DNA from: SG8-30 sp963715485
GTDB taxonomy: Bacteria; Pseudomonadota; Gammaproteobacteria; Steroidobacterales; Steroidobacteraceae
NCBI GenBank assembly: GCA_963715485.1
Contig: OY970244.1
Coordinates: 62,001-126,000, forward strand
DNA: 64,000 nt
Direction: 5' to 3'
Shown here piece by piece: positions 8,008 to 16,866 of the stretch. The stretch's first letter is position 1, and each line of letters opens with the position of its first letter. A program made the position numbers and the translations under genes. The notes beneath the pieces were generated by a model. That model made no database searches, had not been told where the DNA came from, and saw nothing but the letters and a program-made list of their open reading frames with translations.

Positions 8008-8874
8008 ATGATCCGCAGCATGACCGGATTCGCCCGGCGCGAGACCAGCGCCGCCTTCGGCGATCTCGCATGGGAACTGCGCACCGTCAACCACCGTTAC
8101 CTGGAGGTCGGCCTGCGCCTGCCCGAGGACTTCCGCGCGGCTGAGGGCGAGTTCCGCCAGGCCATCTCCGCTGCCGTGCGCCGTGGCAAGGTGGACGCGA
8201 CACTCTACTTCCGTCCCGCGGTGGCCGGCGCGCGGGAGCTTCAGCTCGACGACGAACTGCTGGACCAGCTGGTCGCGCAGGTCTCGCGCGTTCGCGGCCG
8301 GCTGGGCGACGTTGCCCAGGTCAACGCCGTCGACCTGCTGCGCTGGCCCGGCGTGGTGCGCGAGGCCGAGCGCGACAACTCCCCGCTCGTCGCCGCCGCC
8401 CAGGAGCTTCTGGCGGATGCGCTCTCGGCGCTCGGCGCCTCGCGCGAGAGCGAGGGTGGACGCATCGCCACGCTGCTGCAGGCGCGCTGTGACGGCATCG
8501 AGACGTTGTCCAACGACCTGACCGCCCGGCTGCCCGAGGTGCGCGAGCGGATCCGCTCGAGGCTGAACGAGCGGCTGGCGCAGGTCGCCGTCGAGCCGAA
8601 CCAGGACCGGCTCGAGCAGGAGATCGTGATTGCCCTGCAGAAGATGGACGTGGACGAGGAGCTCGACCGCCTGCGCAGCCACGTGATCGAGGTGCGCAAG
8701 ATCCTCGCTCCGGCGAACCGGCTGGGCGGCAAGCTCGACTTTCTGATGCAGGAGTTCAACCGCGAGGCGAACACCTTGTCGTCGAAGTCGCAGGACGTCG
8801 AGACGACGCGCGCGGCCGTGGACATCAAGGTCCTGGTCGAGCAGATGCGCGAGCAGGTGCAGAACGTGGAGTGA
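8008..8874 (+). CDS. yicC: YicC/YloC-family endoribonuclease
   Basis: The 288-aa protein starts with the family signature MIRSMTGFARRE and contains ELRTVNHRYLEV, the FRPA segment, and the C-terminal block QKMDVDEELDRLRSH...GKLDFLMQEFNREANTLSSK typical of the DUF1732 part. YicC proteins are endoribonucleases acting on RNA including small RNAs. In many gammaproteobacteria yicC is next to rph or gmk; both are close here. Divergent from the PP2C gene; intact. Confidence 0.95.
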   Translation: MIRSMTGFARRETSAAFGDLAWELRTVNHRYLEVGLRLPEDFRAAEGEFRQAISAAVRRGKVDATLYFRPAVAGARELQLDDELLDQLVAQVSRVRGRLGDVAQVNAVDLLRWPGVVREAERDNSPLVAAAQELLADALSALGASRESEGGRIATLLQARCDGIETLSNDLTARLPEVRERIRSRLNERLAQVAVEPNQDRLEQEIVIALQKMDVDEELDRLRSHVIEVRKILAPANRLGGKLDFLMQEFNREANTLSSKSQDVETTRAAVDIKVLVEQMREQVQNVE

Positions 8875-8894
8875 CGCCCCGTGGAGGCATTCCG

Positions 8895-9922
8895 TCAGCC
8901 CCCGAAGTCGGCGTACACCCCCAGCCCCACGAATGCCGCGGTGTCGTAGCCGTCCGCATCCGTGGCGCCGACCGTCAGCTCGAGCGTCATGTTCGAACCG
9001 ACGTCGTAGTCGAAGTAACCGAGGAGCGTGTTCGCGTCGACCGGCGCGAACTCCTCGACCTCGTGGTAGAACTCGACGCCGAGCAGGCTGCGCGAGCCGA
9101 CCTCCACGCTGGCGCCGAGCATGACGCTGGACTCGAGCAACGCAGACTCCCGCGGCAGCAGGGTCGAGGTGTATCCGGCCAGCGGTATCGCCGTCGCAGT
9201 CACCAGCCGCTCGGCCGCCGGACCCTTCACGCCGCCCTGCCAGCCCGGGCCGGGCGACCCGCCGTTTCCGCCGCCCCCGCCGCCGCCATCCACGATCGAG
9301 CTGATCTCCACCTTGCAGGAGTACGAGTCGTAGTCGTAGGCCATCGCGGAGGCGTAGAAGGACCACTTCTCCAGTGTCGCGTCGAGCGCGAGACCGTAGC
9401 CCAGGCTGTCCACGCTGCACTTCGAGGTTCCCGACACGCTGACCACGTCCTCCAGCCCGAGGTCCTCGCCGCTGGCGGTGAAGGAGGTCGCATCGAAGTC
9501 GGTGCTCCGGCCTTCGAACCTCGCCGTGAGACGTACCTGCTCGAAGTCCACGAAAGCCGCGCCGACGAGGCCGAGGGTCTCGGCGTAGTCCTCGTTGCGC
9601 AGGTAACGGCCGCCGAGCCCCAGCCCGAAGCGGCCGAAATCGTGGGTCACCAGGCCGAAGACGTGGGTGGAGGACAGGTCGCCGCTGTCCCAGTCGGTAT
9701 CGGTCCAGGCCGCGACGAGGTCGAGCCCGGTGCCGCCGTCCGAAAGGGTCGACAGCGCAAGGTCGATGCGCTGGCTGTCCTGGTCATCGACTTCGGCGCC
9801 GGCGTAAACGGTCGTGCCCGGGCGTCCTTTCCGCCAGGGCTGGGGTGGCCAGCACCGTCAGGATGCCGGCCGTGATGAGCGACGCCGCGGACCGGGCGCC
9901 GGGTATTGGGGATGGTTCGCAT
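8895..9922 (-). CDS. putative outer-membrane beta-barrel protein (two frameshifts)
   Basis: Unrecognised outer-membrane protein of about 341 aa. ATG 9922 follows AGGAGG at 5 nt. After correcting one-base insertions near 9,893 and 9,822 the N-terminus is a clear Sec signal peptide: MRTIPNTRRPVR, then ASLITAGILTVLATPALA with an A-L-A cleavage site. The mature part begins TTVYAGAEVDDQDSQRIDL and continues as alternating amphipathic strands rich in Gly, Tyr and Asp, ending in a short barrel-like tail (GVYADFGG). A run of seven Gly plus a Gly/Pro-rich stretch (about 9240-9300) would form a surface loop. Function unknown. Confidence 0.7.
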
Positions 9923-10077
9923 GAGGGCCTCCTGGTGCAGGCGCGCCGTACCGGTCCCCCTCACCCCTGACGTAACGCAGCAAGCCGGGTGACGTTGACC
10001 CAGCTAACGCCAGACATCTTAAGGAACGGTTAAGGAGCGGTTCGTGATGCCGCAACCGCCGGCCGGCGCACGGCGCG

Positions 10078-10452
10078 TCAGTCCCTGTCGGCTTCCGCCC
10101 CGGCGCTCCCGCGGTCACGGCGTCTGGACTTGTTGCGACGCGCCAGGAACAGGATGGCCAGGATAAACAGCGGGACGATCATGCCGATCAGGGCCTCGGG
10201 ACCGGCTCCCTGCAGGGCCTCCAGGGCACCCGACACCAGTATGAAGGCGACGATGCCGATCGCGACCAGGTTACGCATGCCCTCGCGAGCCGGCCGGGTG
10301 GCCGGATCGCGCCCACGCGGCTTGCGGATCGACACCATGCGCCTCGCCGGCTGCGGCGCACCCGAGGTCTGCCACGGGTTGGCATCACGCGCCGTCGGCG
10401 CCGGCGGCGGCGGCAGCTGGGTGATCTCGTCTCCGGACGTCTTCGTACGCAC
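10078..10452 (-). CDS. small membrane protein, 124 aa, unknown function
   Basis: The start is GTG 10452, 5 nt after AAGGAGG; this is preferred to the in-frame ATG at 10488, which has no ribosome-binding site. The first 60 residues are Pro/Arg-rich and polar (QLPPPPAPTARD). They are followed by two membrane segments (about NLVAIGIVAFILVSGAL and LIGMIVPLFILAILFL) and a very basic tail (ARRNKSRRRDR). No family recognised. Divergent from the membrane protein at 10562. Confidence 0.65.
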   Translation of the reverse strand: MRTKTSGDEITQLPPPPAPTARDANPWQTSGAPQPARRMVSIRKPRGRDPATRPAREGMRNLVAIGIVAFILVSGALEALQGAGPEALIGMIVPLFILAILFLARRNKSRRRDRGSAGAEADRD

Positions 10453-10561
10453 GGCGGCCTCCTTGCCCGGATGATACATCCGCCGCATCGCCCGGCGCGG
10501 CCCGAGGTGCTAGCCTTCCGGCAAGGACGGCCGCTCCCGAGCCGGCCCGAAGGGGACTGAC

Positions 10562-10981
10562 ATGGGCATCATCAATACGGGCCGCTGGATCGCCGGCGGC
10601 GTCATCGCCGGCATCCTCATGTGGATCATCGAGGGGGCGGCCAGCCAGCTGTACTTCGCCGACATGATGGCGGCGCTCGACAAGGCCGGCCTCAGCGTCG
10701 CAATGAACGCCGGCACGATCGCGACGACCTTGCTGGTCAGCCTGCTGGTCGGGCTCGGCGTCGTCTTCTTCTATGCGATGGCACGCCAGCGCATCGGCGC
10801 TGGCCCGCGCACCGCGATCATCGTCGGCGTGGCGGCGTTCGTCTTCTTCTACCTGCCGGGACTGCTCGGCTACCAGATGATCGGCCTGTACCCGGGCTCG
10901 CTGATCCTGAAGTGGGCGGTCGTCGGTTTCCTCGAGATGATCGTCATCTCGCTGGTCGGCGCCTGGATCTACCGGGACTAG
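10562..10981 (+). CDS. four-helix integral membrane protein, 139 aa
   Basis: ATG 10562 follows AAGGGGA. Four hydrophobic helices are visible: residues 8-24, 52-72, 83-102 and 112-134. No catalytic motif. It resembles short uncharacterised proteins of proteobacteria but I cannot name a family. Intact and apparently monocistronic. Confidence 0.75.
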   Translation: MGIINTGRWIAGGVIAGILMWIIEGAASQLYFADMMAALDKAGLSVAMNAGTIATTLLVSLLVGLGVVFFYAMARQRIGAGPRTAIIVGVAAFVFFYLPGLLGYQMIGLYPGSLILKWAVVGFLEMIVISLVGAWIYRD

Positions 10982-11014
10982 CCGGCCGGAGCGCGACCCG
11001 CGAGAATCTTCCTC

Positions 11015-11875
11015 GTGTCCATCCTCTCCCTGCGCCACCGGTCCGTCGCCGGCGCGTTGCTGTTGCTCGGCACCGCCCACACGGCCGCCCTGGCGGCGCA
11101 ACCCCAGCCACTGAGTGAAGGCGAGGCCCAGGTCGCCCATTTCGCGTTCGCCTCGCAGCTCGGCAGCGGCATCTATTCAGTGTCTGGACGGACGATCCAG
11201 ATCTACAGCCTGCCGATCGGCTGGCAGCTGGCCGAGCCGGGGGACGGCGCCCCGGCCTGCGCCTGAAGTTGCCGACGACCATCGGCCTGTACGACTTCAA
11301 GGCCCGCGACGTCATCGAATCCGGCCTGCCCGAGCAGCTCGACACGCTGACCCTCGCGCTCGGCGTGGAACTCGACTTCCCCGCAGGCGACTGGCACCTG
11401 CTGCCTTACGTCGAGGCGGGTCGCGCCTGGGACGCAGGCGGCGATGCCGACGCCACGCTTTACTCCGCCGTCGTTCCATGCCCGCCGCGACTGGTCGCGG
11501 GAGGAACACCTGTGGCGGTTCAGCGCCGGCGTGGTGTATGCCGGCTTGAAGCTGGACGGCTCCGGCGACGACGCCGACCTGGTCAAGCTCGAGGCGGGCT
11601 TCGAGGCGCGCCGACCGGTCGGCTTCGACATCGCGGGCCATGCCGCCGAAGGCGGCGCCTACCTGCTGGCCGAGTGGTACGCCGACCGCGCGGAGGAAGC
11701 GATCGTCCGGTCCGCCGGCGGGAGCGAGGTCCCGGCCCAGGCCGAGGTCGGGCTGACGCTGGGCACGCGCCCGGTGCTGCGGCTGTGGGGCCTGCCCCTG
11801 CCGCGCATCGGCCTCGCCTATCGTTTCGGGGACGGGGTGCGCGTCTACCGGCTGGTGTTCGGCTCGCCGTTCTGA
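11015..11875 (+). CDS. putative outer-membrane protein (two frameshifts)
   Basis: Starts at GTG 11015 with a Sec signal peptide (SILSLRHRSVAGALLLLGTA...AALAAQ). The mature protein has beta-rich segments (GSGIYSVSGRTIQIYSLPIG, GLYDFKARDVIESGLP, HLLPYVEAGRAWD, LWRFSAGVVYAG) and ends RLVFGSPF with a terminal Phe, the usual outer-membrane assembly signal. Shifts lie near 11,250 and 11,475, one minus and one plus, so total length stays a multiple of three. About 286 aa. Family unknown. Confidence 0.7.
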
Positions 11876-11946
11876 CCGGCAGGCCGCGGTTGATTCGTCG
11901 CGCGCCGGCCCCATACCCCTGTTTCCCGCCGCCTCAGGACATCCAC

Positions 11947-12825
11947 TTGGTCCCCGTCCGCCTCGCCGCCCGACTCCCGCCGCCGGTCGCGCGCGACTGG
12001 TCGCTGGTGCTGACGGCCGTCGGCATCCAGCACCTTCGCGAGTCGGTCCCGGAGGGCGAGGAGCTGTGGGTGGATGCAGACGACCAGGCGCGCGCCGCGG
12101 CGGAAATCGGCCGCTACCTGCGCGAGAACCACGAGCGCGCCGCGGCACCGGTCCACTTTCCGCGCTACGGCCACGCGGCCTGGGGTATCGCCGCCTACGC
12201 GGCAGTGCTGATCGCCGTGACCGGCGCCGCGCTGTACCGCGTCTTCGACCGCAACTGGGTCAACCGGGGCGTGCTGGAGATCTCGCTGCTGCGCGATGGA
12301 GAGTGGTGGCGCGCATTCACCGCGCTCACCCTGCATGCCGACCTCGGCCACCTGCTCGCCAACCTCGCCTTCGGGATGCTGTTCGCCTACCCGGCCAGCC
12401 AGTTCGTCGGCGTCGGCGTCGCGTGGCTCGCCATCGTGCTCGGGGCTGGCGCGGCGAACGTCGTGGACATGGCGCTGCATCCGCCGGAGCACTCGATCCT
12501 CGGCGCATCGACGGCGGTGTTCACCGCGCTCGGACTGACCTCCGCCTTCACCTGGCGCCGCCGTGCCACCGGCTCGCTGACCTGGATGCAGCGGCTGGCG
12601 CCGCTGGTCGCGGGGATCGCCCTGCTCGCCTTCACCGGCACCGGCGGGGAGCGCACCGACGTGCTGGCCCACCTGCTGGGTTTCATCGTGGGGGTGGGCG
12701 CCGGCTCCGCGCTCGCCCACGTGCGCCTGCCGTCCCCGGGACGGACCACGCCCCAGTGGATCGCCGGCGGGTTCGCCCTGGCCATCCTCGCCGCCGCCTG
12801 GTGGGCAGCGCTGGTGCACGGCTGA
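11947..12825 (+). CDS. rhomboid-family intramembrane serine protease
   Basis: A 292-aa protein with a cytoplasmic N-terminal domain of about 80 residues and a rhomboid core. Features seen: first helix AYAAVLIAVTGAALY, the WWRAFTALTLHADLGHLLAN segment typical of helix 2, the active-site Ser in GASTAVFTALG, and the catalytic His in VLAHLLGFIVGV. Rhomboids cleave membrane proteins within or near their transmembrane helix. The residue after the serine is Thr rather than the usual Gly. The start is placed at TTG 11947 after CAGGA; it is uncertain. Confidence 0.88.
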   Translation: MVPVRLAARLPPPVARDWSLVLTAVGIQHLRESVPEGEELWVDADDQARAAAEIGRYLRENHERAAAPVHFPRYGHAAWGIAAYAAVLIAVTGAALYRVFDRNWVNRGVLEISLLRDGEWWRAFTALTLHADLGHLLANLAFGMLFAYPASQFVGVGVAWLAIVLGAGAANVVDMALHPPEHSILGASTAVFTALGLTSAFTWRRRATGSLTWMQRLAPLVAGIALLAFTGTGGERTDVLAHLLGFIVGVGAGSALAHVRLPSPGRTTPQWIAGGFALAILAAAWWAALVHG

Positions 12826-13096
12826 GACGGCGCCGACGGTCATCAGGCTGTCATCGCGAGCGACTACGATCATGCGACGCAGCGGAAGAAAATCCCGGAT
12901 CTGCTTCTAAATTCGCCTATCTACTGTCTAAGAGCAGGCGAATAGTCATGAAAAGCGCCCTTCTTCGTCGAACCGACAACTGGATTCCGCCCATCCCATA
13001 CTGGCTCGAGTCAGGTCGGGCCGACGCGGGACTCGCTTGGCAGCGGCGAGTTCATCGCGCATCCTTGCCGACCCCCGCGGACACGCACGTTCCACG
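12826..13096. other. 271-bp gap between the rhomboid gene and gmk, with an inverted repeat
   Basis: Contains ATTCGCCT (12911-12918) and AGGCGAAT (12936-12943), a perfect 8-bp inverted repeat with a 17-nt loop and no T run. An ATG at 12948 opens a 78-codon frame that overlaps the gmk start, but it has no good ribosome-binding site and no recognisable protein features. The region probably carries the gmk-rpoZ-spoT promoter; I cannot assign one with confidence. Confidence 0.5.
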
Positions 13097-13728
13097 ATGC
13101 CTGAAGCAACGCCCCGGCGCGGCCGGTTGTTCGTCATCGCTGCCCCCTCCGGGGCGGGCAAGACCAGCCTCGTCCGCGCGCTGATGGAGCGCGTGCCCTC
13201 GCTCGCCTTCTCCGTCTCCTTCACCACACGACCCCGGCGTGCCAACGAGCAGGACGGCCGCGACTACCACTTCATCGACGAGCGTGAATTCGAGGCGATG
13301 AGAACGCGACGGCGCCTTCCTCGAGCATGCCGAGGTCTTCGGCAACCGCTACGGCACCGGCCGGGAACAGGTCGAGCAGGCCCTGCAGGCCGGGCAGGAC
13401 CTGATCCTGGAAATCGATTGGCAGGGCGCGCAGCAGGTACGTGCGCGCCTGCCGGAGGTGCTGGACATCTTCATCCTGCCCCCGTCACGGGCGGTCCTCG
13501 AGCAGCCGCCTGCGCAACCGGCGGACCGACAGCCCCGAGGTGATCGCGCGCCGGTTGCGCGAGTCGGTGGAGGAGATGGCCCACTGGTCGGAGTTCCGCT
13601 ACGTGGTCGTCAATGACGAGTTCGACACGGCGCTCGACGAGCTGCTGTCCATCGTGCGCGGCGAGGGCGCGCCCCTGCGCGCCGACCGGCCCGGGTTGGC
13701 CGGTTTCGCGCGCGGCCTGCTCGACTGA
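13097..13728 (+). CDS. gmk: guanylate kinase (two frameshifts)
   Basis: Phosphorylates GMP to GDP. Starts at ATG 13097 with RGRLFVIAAPSGAGKTSLVRAL (P-loop GAGKTS), then SVSFTTRPRRANEQDGRDYHFID. Inserted bases near 13,301 and 13,506 put GAFLEHAEVFGNRYGTGREQ...LILEIDWQGAQQVR in a second frame and RLRNRRTDSPEVIARRLRES...YVVVND in a third. The span is 3n+2, matching two insertions. The corrected protein is about 209 aa, normal for Gmk. It heads the gmk-rpoZ-spoT-ridA-recG group. Confidence 0.93.
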
Positions 13729-13803
13729 TCGTCGCCTCTGGCCCTTTGGGCCGCTGATCGGCTATCCTGTCAGGCCGTTTGACTGACTTTCACCGGTTTA
13801 CCC

Positions 13804-14098
13804 ATGGCCCGAATCACCGTCGAAGATTGCCTGCATAGCATCGACAACCTGTTCGACCTCGTGCTCCTTGCCTCCAAGCGCTCACGCCAGCTGGCGAACG
13901 GCGCCGAGGCCCGTGTGGAGTGGGAGAACGACAAGCCGACGGTGGTGGCGCTGCGCGAGATCGCCGCAGGCGAGGTCACCATCGACCTGCTCGACGAGCC
14001 GGATCCCGAGCCGGAGGCTGGAGCCGGACCTGATCCCGGACAACCCGCTCGACCTGGCCGCGGAGTTCCGCGCACCGCAGCTGGGCCTGGGGGACTGA
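13804..14098 (+). CDS. rpoZ: RNA polymerase omega subunit (probable frameshift near the 3' end)
   Basis: MARITVEDCLHSIDNLFDLV and WENDKPTVVALREIAAGEVT are the omega signature; omega assists assembly of RNA polymerase and ppGpp binding. The first frame would run on to 14121 as a Gly/Pro/Ala-rich tail. Removing one G near 14,017 instead gives an acidic tail ending PDNPLDLAAEFRAPQLGLGD with a stop at 14098, which looks like a genuine omega C-terminus and leaves 19 bp before spoT. About 97 aa. Confidence 0.9.
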
Positions 14099-14117
14099 CC
14101 CCGGGGGCAGCAGCCCC

Positions 14118-16268
14118 ATGAGTTACGCGACCACCCTGCTAGGGCTGCTGCCGGGGGGTCGTCGCGCTCCGGGAATCGCGCAGCTCGTCTCCAAGCTCGA
14201 GACCTACCTGCCGCCGGACCAGGTTGACCGGGTCCGCGAGGCCTACGACACCGCCGAGTCCGCCCACAAGGGTCAGAAGCGCCGCTCCGGCGAGCCCTAC
14301 ATCACGCATCCCGTGGCGGTGGCCGACATCCTGGCCGACCTGCGCATGGACGGCGCGACGATAGCGGCCGCCATCCTGCACGATGTCGTCGAGGACACCG
14401 GCGTCTCGACAGCGGAGATCGCCGAGCGCTTCGGCAGCGAGATCGCCGAGATCGTCGACGGCGTCACCAAGCTCGACCAGATCCAGTTCAAGAGCCGCAA
14501 GGAGGCGCAGGCCGAGAGCTTCCGCAAGATGCTCCTGGCCATGGTGCGCGACATCCGCGTCATCATGGTCAAGCTCGCCGACCGGGTGCACAACATGCGC
14601 ACCCTGGGGGCGATGCCGCCGGCCAAGCGACGGCTGGTGGCACGCGAGACGCTAGACATCTACGCCCCGATCGCCAACAGGCTCGGCATCCACTCGATCA
14701 AGCTCGAGCTCGAGGAGCTCGGCTTCAAGGCCCTCTATCCCCGCCGCTACCGGGTGATCGAGCGCGAGCTCAAGCGCTCGCGAGGGAACCAGAAGGAGTT
14801 CCTGCCGAAGATCACGCGCAACCTCAAGCGCGCGCTCGAACGCGCCGGGATCGACGGCCGGGTCGAGGCGCGCGAGAAGCACCTGTTCAGCATCTACGCC
14901 AAGATGCGCCGCAAGAAGGTGGCGCTGAACGAGGTCGTCGACGTGTTCGGCGTGCGCATCGTCGTTGCCACGGTGGACGAGTGCTACCGCGCGCTCGGCC
15001 TCGCGCACGGCCTCTACCGCCCGATGCCGGGCCGCTTCAAGGACTACATCGCCATCCCGCGGGTGAATGGCTACCAGTCGCTGCACACCTCGCTGTTCGG
15101 GCCGAACGGCATGCCGATCGAGGTGCAGATCCGTACCCGCGAGATGCACTCGATGGCGGAGTCGGGGATCGCGGCCCACTGGACCTACAAGACCGGCGAG
15201 ACCGACGGCGGCGAGCGCCAGGCGCGGGCCCGGGAGTGGCTCAAGAACGTGGCGCAGCTGCAGGACGCCACGGCGGAAGAGGTCCTCGAGAGCGTCAAGG
15301 TCGACCTGTTCCCGGACAAGGTCTACGTGTTCACGCCGAAGGGCGACATCATGCGCATGCCGCGCGGCGCGACCTGCGTGGACTTCGCCTACGCGGTGCA
15401 CACGGACGTGGGCAACCGCTGCGTCGCCGCCAAGATCGATCGCCGCCTGGTGCCGCTGCGCACGGTGCTGCGCAACGGCCAGACCGTCGAGGTCATCACG
15501 GCCCGCGGCGCCCAGCCGAACCCGGTGTGGGCCAACTTCGTCGTGACGGCGAAGGCGCGCGCCGCGATCCGCCAGTACCTGAAGGGCCTGAAGCGCGGCG
15601 AGGCCATCGAATTCGGCACGCGCCTTCTCAACCAGTCGCTCGAGGAATTCCGCCTGTCGGTTCGCGCCCTGCCAGCCGGCCGGCTCGACGAGGTCGCCGC
15701 GGCACTGGGGCTGAGGGAAGGCAAGCAGCTGCTGGAGGAGATCGGCCTCGGCGAGCGGCCGGCACCCCTGGTGGCGCGACGCCTGCTGCCTCGCGAGGCC
15801 GACATGCCCGCGCCCGGGCAACAGGCCCCGGTCTCGATCGCGGGCACGGAAGGCCTGGTGGTCTCCTATGCACGCTGCTGCTTCCCGTTGCCCCCGGATC
15901 CCATCGTCGCCTACCTCTCCAGCGGCCGTGGCGTGGTCATCCATCGCGACAACTGCGGCAACGTCTCGGGGTTCCGCAAGCAGCCGGAGAAGTGGATCCC
16001 GGCGGTGTGGGAGAAACAGCCCAACCGCACCTTCAGGTCCGAGATCAAGGTCCACGTCAGCAACCGCATGGGCGTGCTGGCGCAGGTCGCCGCCCAGATC
16101 GCGGCGCAGGAGACCAACATCGACCACGTCAACGTGACGGCCGAAGGCGACGACACCTCGCTGATCACGCTCGAGATCGAGGTCCGCGACCGTTCGCATC
16201 TCGCCCGCGTGCTGCGCGCGATCAAGGCGATGCCGGAGGTGCTCGAGGTGCAGCGCTCGCTGGCCTGA
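14118..16268 (+). CDS. spoT: bifunctional (p)ppGpp synthetase/hydrolase
   Basis: Stringent-response enzyme, 716 aa and intact. Hydrolase (HD) domain: HPVAVADILADLRMDG and AAILHDVVEDT with the metal-binding His-Asp pair, about residues 55-95. Synthetase domain: VFGVRIVVATVDECYRALG, GRFKDYIAIPRVNGYQSLHT, EVQIRTREMHSMAESGIAAHW. The RFKD form of the substrate loop (RxKD) marks a bifunctional SpoT/Rel enzyme rather than a RelA. A TGS domain (VYVFTPKGDIMRMPRGATCV) follows, and a C-terminal ACT domain (VSNRMGVLAQVAAQIA). The gene follows rpoZ by 19 bp. Confidence 0.97.
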   Translation: MSYATTLLGLLPGGRRAPGIAQLVSKLETYLPPDQVDRVREAYDTAESAHKGQKRRSGEPYITHPVAVADILADLRMDGATIAAAILHDVVEDTGVSTAEIAERFGSEIAEIVDGVTKLDQIQFKSRKEAQAESFRKMLLAMVRDIRVIMVKLADRVHNMRTLGAMPPAKRRLVARETLDIYAPIANRLGIHSIKLELEELGFKALYPRRYRVIERELKRSRGNQKEFLPKITRNLKRALERAGIDGRVEAREKHLFSIYAKMRRKKVALNEVVDVFGVRIVVATVDECYRALGLAHGLYRPMPGRFKDYIAIPRVNGYQSLHTSLFGPNGMPIEVQIRTREMHSMAESGIAAHWTYKTGETDGGERQARAREWLKNVAQLQDATAEEVLESVKVDLFPDKVYVFTPKGDIMRMPRGATCVDFAYAVHTDVGNRCVAAKIDRRLVPLRTVLRNGQTVEVITARGAQPNPVWANFVVTAKARAAIRQYLKGLKRGEAIEFGTRLLNQSLEEFRLSVRALPAGRLDEVAAALGLREGKQLLEEIGLGERPAPLVARRLLPREADMPAPGQQAPVSIAGTEGLVVSYARCCFPLPPDPIVAYLSSGRGVVIHRDNCGNVSGFRKQPEKWIPAVWEKQPNRTFRSEIKVHVSNRMGVLAQVAAQIAAQETNIDHVNVTAEGDDTSLITLEIEVRDRSHLARVLRAIKAMPEVLEVQRSLA

Positions 16269-16292
16269 ACGGTCTCGCCACGAACAGTTCCG

Positions 16293-16381
16293 GGCAGCCC
16301 TCCCTACTCCCGGTGTCCCTCCGGTCGCTCCGAAAGCCGGATAGTCGCTCCCGAAGGGACACCGGTCGTCCTCGGGCTGCC
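16293..16381. repeat. dispersed palindromic repeat, copy A (89 bp)
   Basis: Ends in GGCAGCCC (16293-16300) and GGGCTGCC (16374-16381), a perfect terminal inverted repeat; the interior also folds (gtgtccct/agggacac). It shares long stretches with copy C at 60091-60178 and, inverted, with copy B at 49302-49386: CTACTCCCGG, CGCTC.GAAAGCCG, TCGCTC, CCGGTCGTCCTCGGGCTGCC. It lies in the 217-bp spoT-ridA gap; a short direct repeat (gccactagccactagccact) follows at about 16,410. No ORF. Confidence 0.85.
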
Positions 16382-16485
16382 GCGACCGTGCTGCTGGACG
16401 CAACGCGCCAGCCACTAGCCACTAGCCACTCGCCGCCATCCGCTAGAATCGGCGCAACCCGAACCGCCCGCGAGGTCCCGCCCCC

Positions 16486-16866
16486 ATGCCCCGCACCATC
16501 ATCTCCACCGACCGCGCGCCTAAGGCCATCGGACCTTACTCGCAGGCCGTGCGTCACGGCGATACCGTGTACTGCTCGGGGCAGATTCCGCTCGACCCGA
16601 CCACGGGCGACATCGTGGCCGGCGACTTCGAGGCCCAGGCACGGCGGGTGTTCGACAACCTCAAGGCGGTGGCCGGGGCCGCCGGCCTGTCGCTCGATGA
16701 TGCCGTCCGGGTCACGATCTACCTCGTGGACCTCGGCCGCTTTCCGGTGGTCAACGGCATCATGGCGGAGTACTTCAGCGAGCCCTACCCGGCGCGGGTG
16801 ACGATCGGCGTGGCGTCGCTGCCCAAGGGCGCGCAGGTCGAGGTGGACTGCGTCCTTGCCGGCTGA
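16486..16866 (+). CDS. ridA: RidA-family 2-iminobutanoate/2-iminopropanoate deaminase
   Basis: Hydrolyses reactive enamine/imine intermediates released by PLP enzymes such as threonine dehydratase. The 126-aa protein has the family landmarks: APKAIGPYSQAV at the N-terminus, YCSGQIPLDP, DLGRFPVVNGIMAEYF, and PARVTIGVASLPKGAQVEVDC with the active-site Arg. Its place between spoT and recG is common in this lineage. Confidence 0.96.
   Translation: MPRTIISTDRAPKAIGPYSQAVRHGDTVYCSGQIPLDPTTGDIVAGDFEAQARRVFDNLKAVAGAAGLSLDDAVRVTIYLVDLGRFPVVNGIMAEYFSEPYPARVTIGVASLPKGAQVEVDCVLAG

Noticed and set aside
12948..13184. A 78-codon ORF before and into gmk
   Set aside because: No strong ribosome-binding site, no recognisable motif, and it overlaps the start of gmk in another frame.
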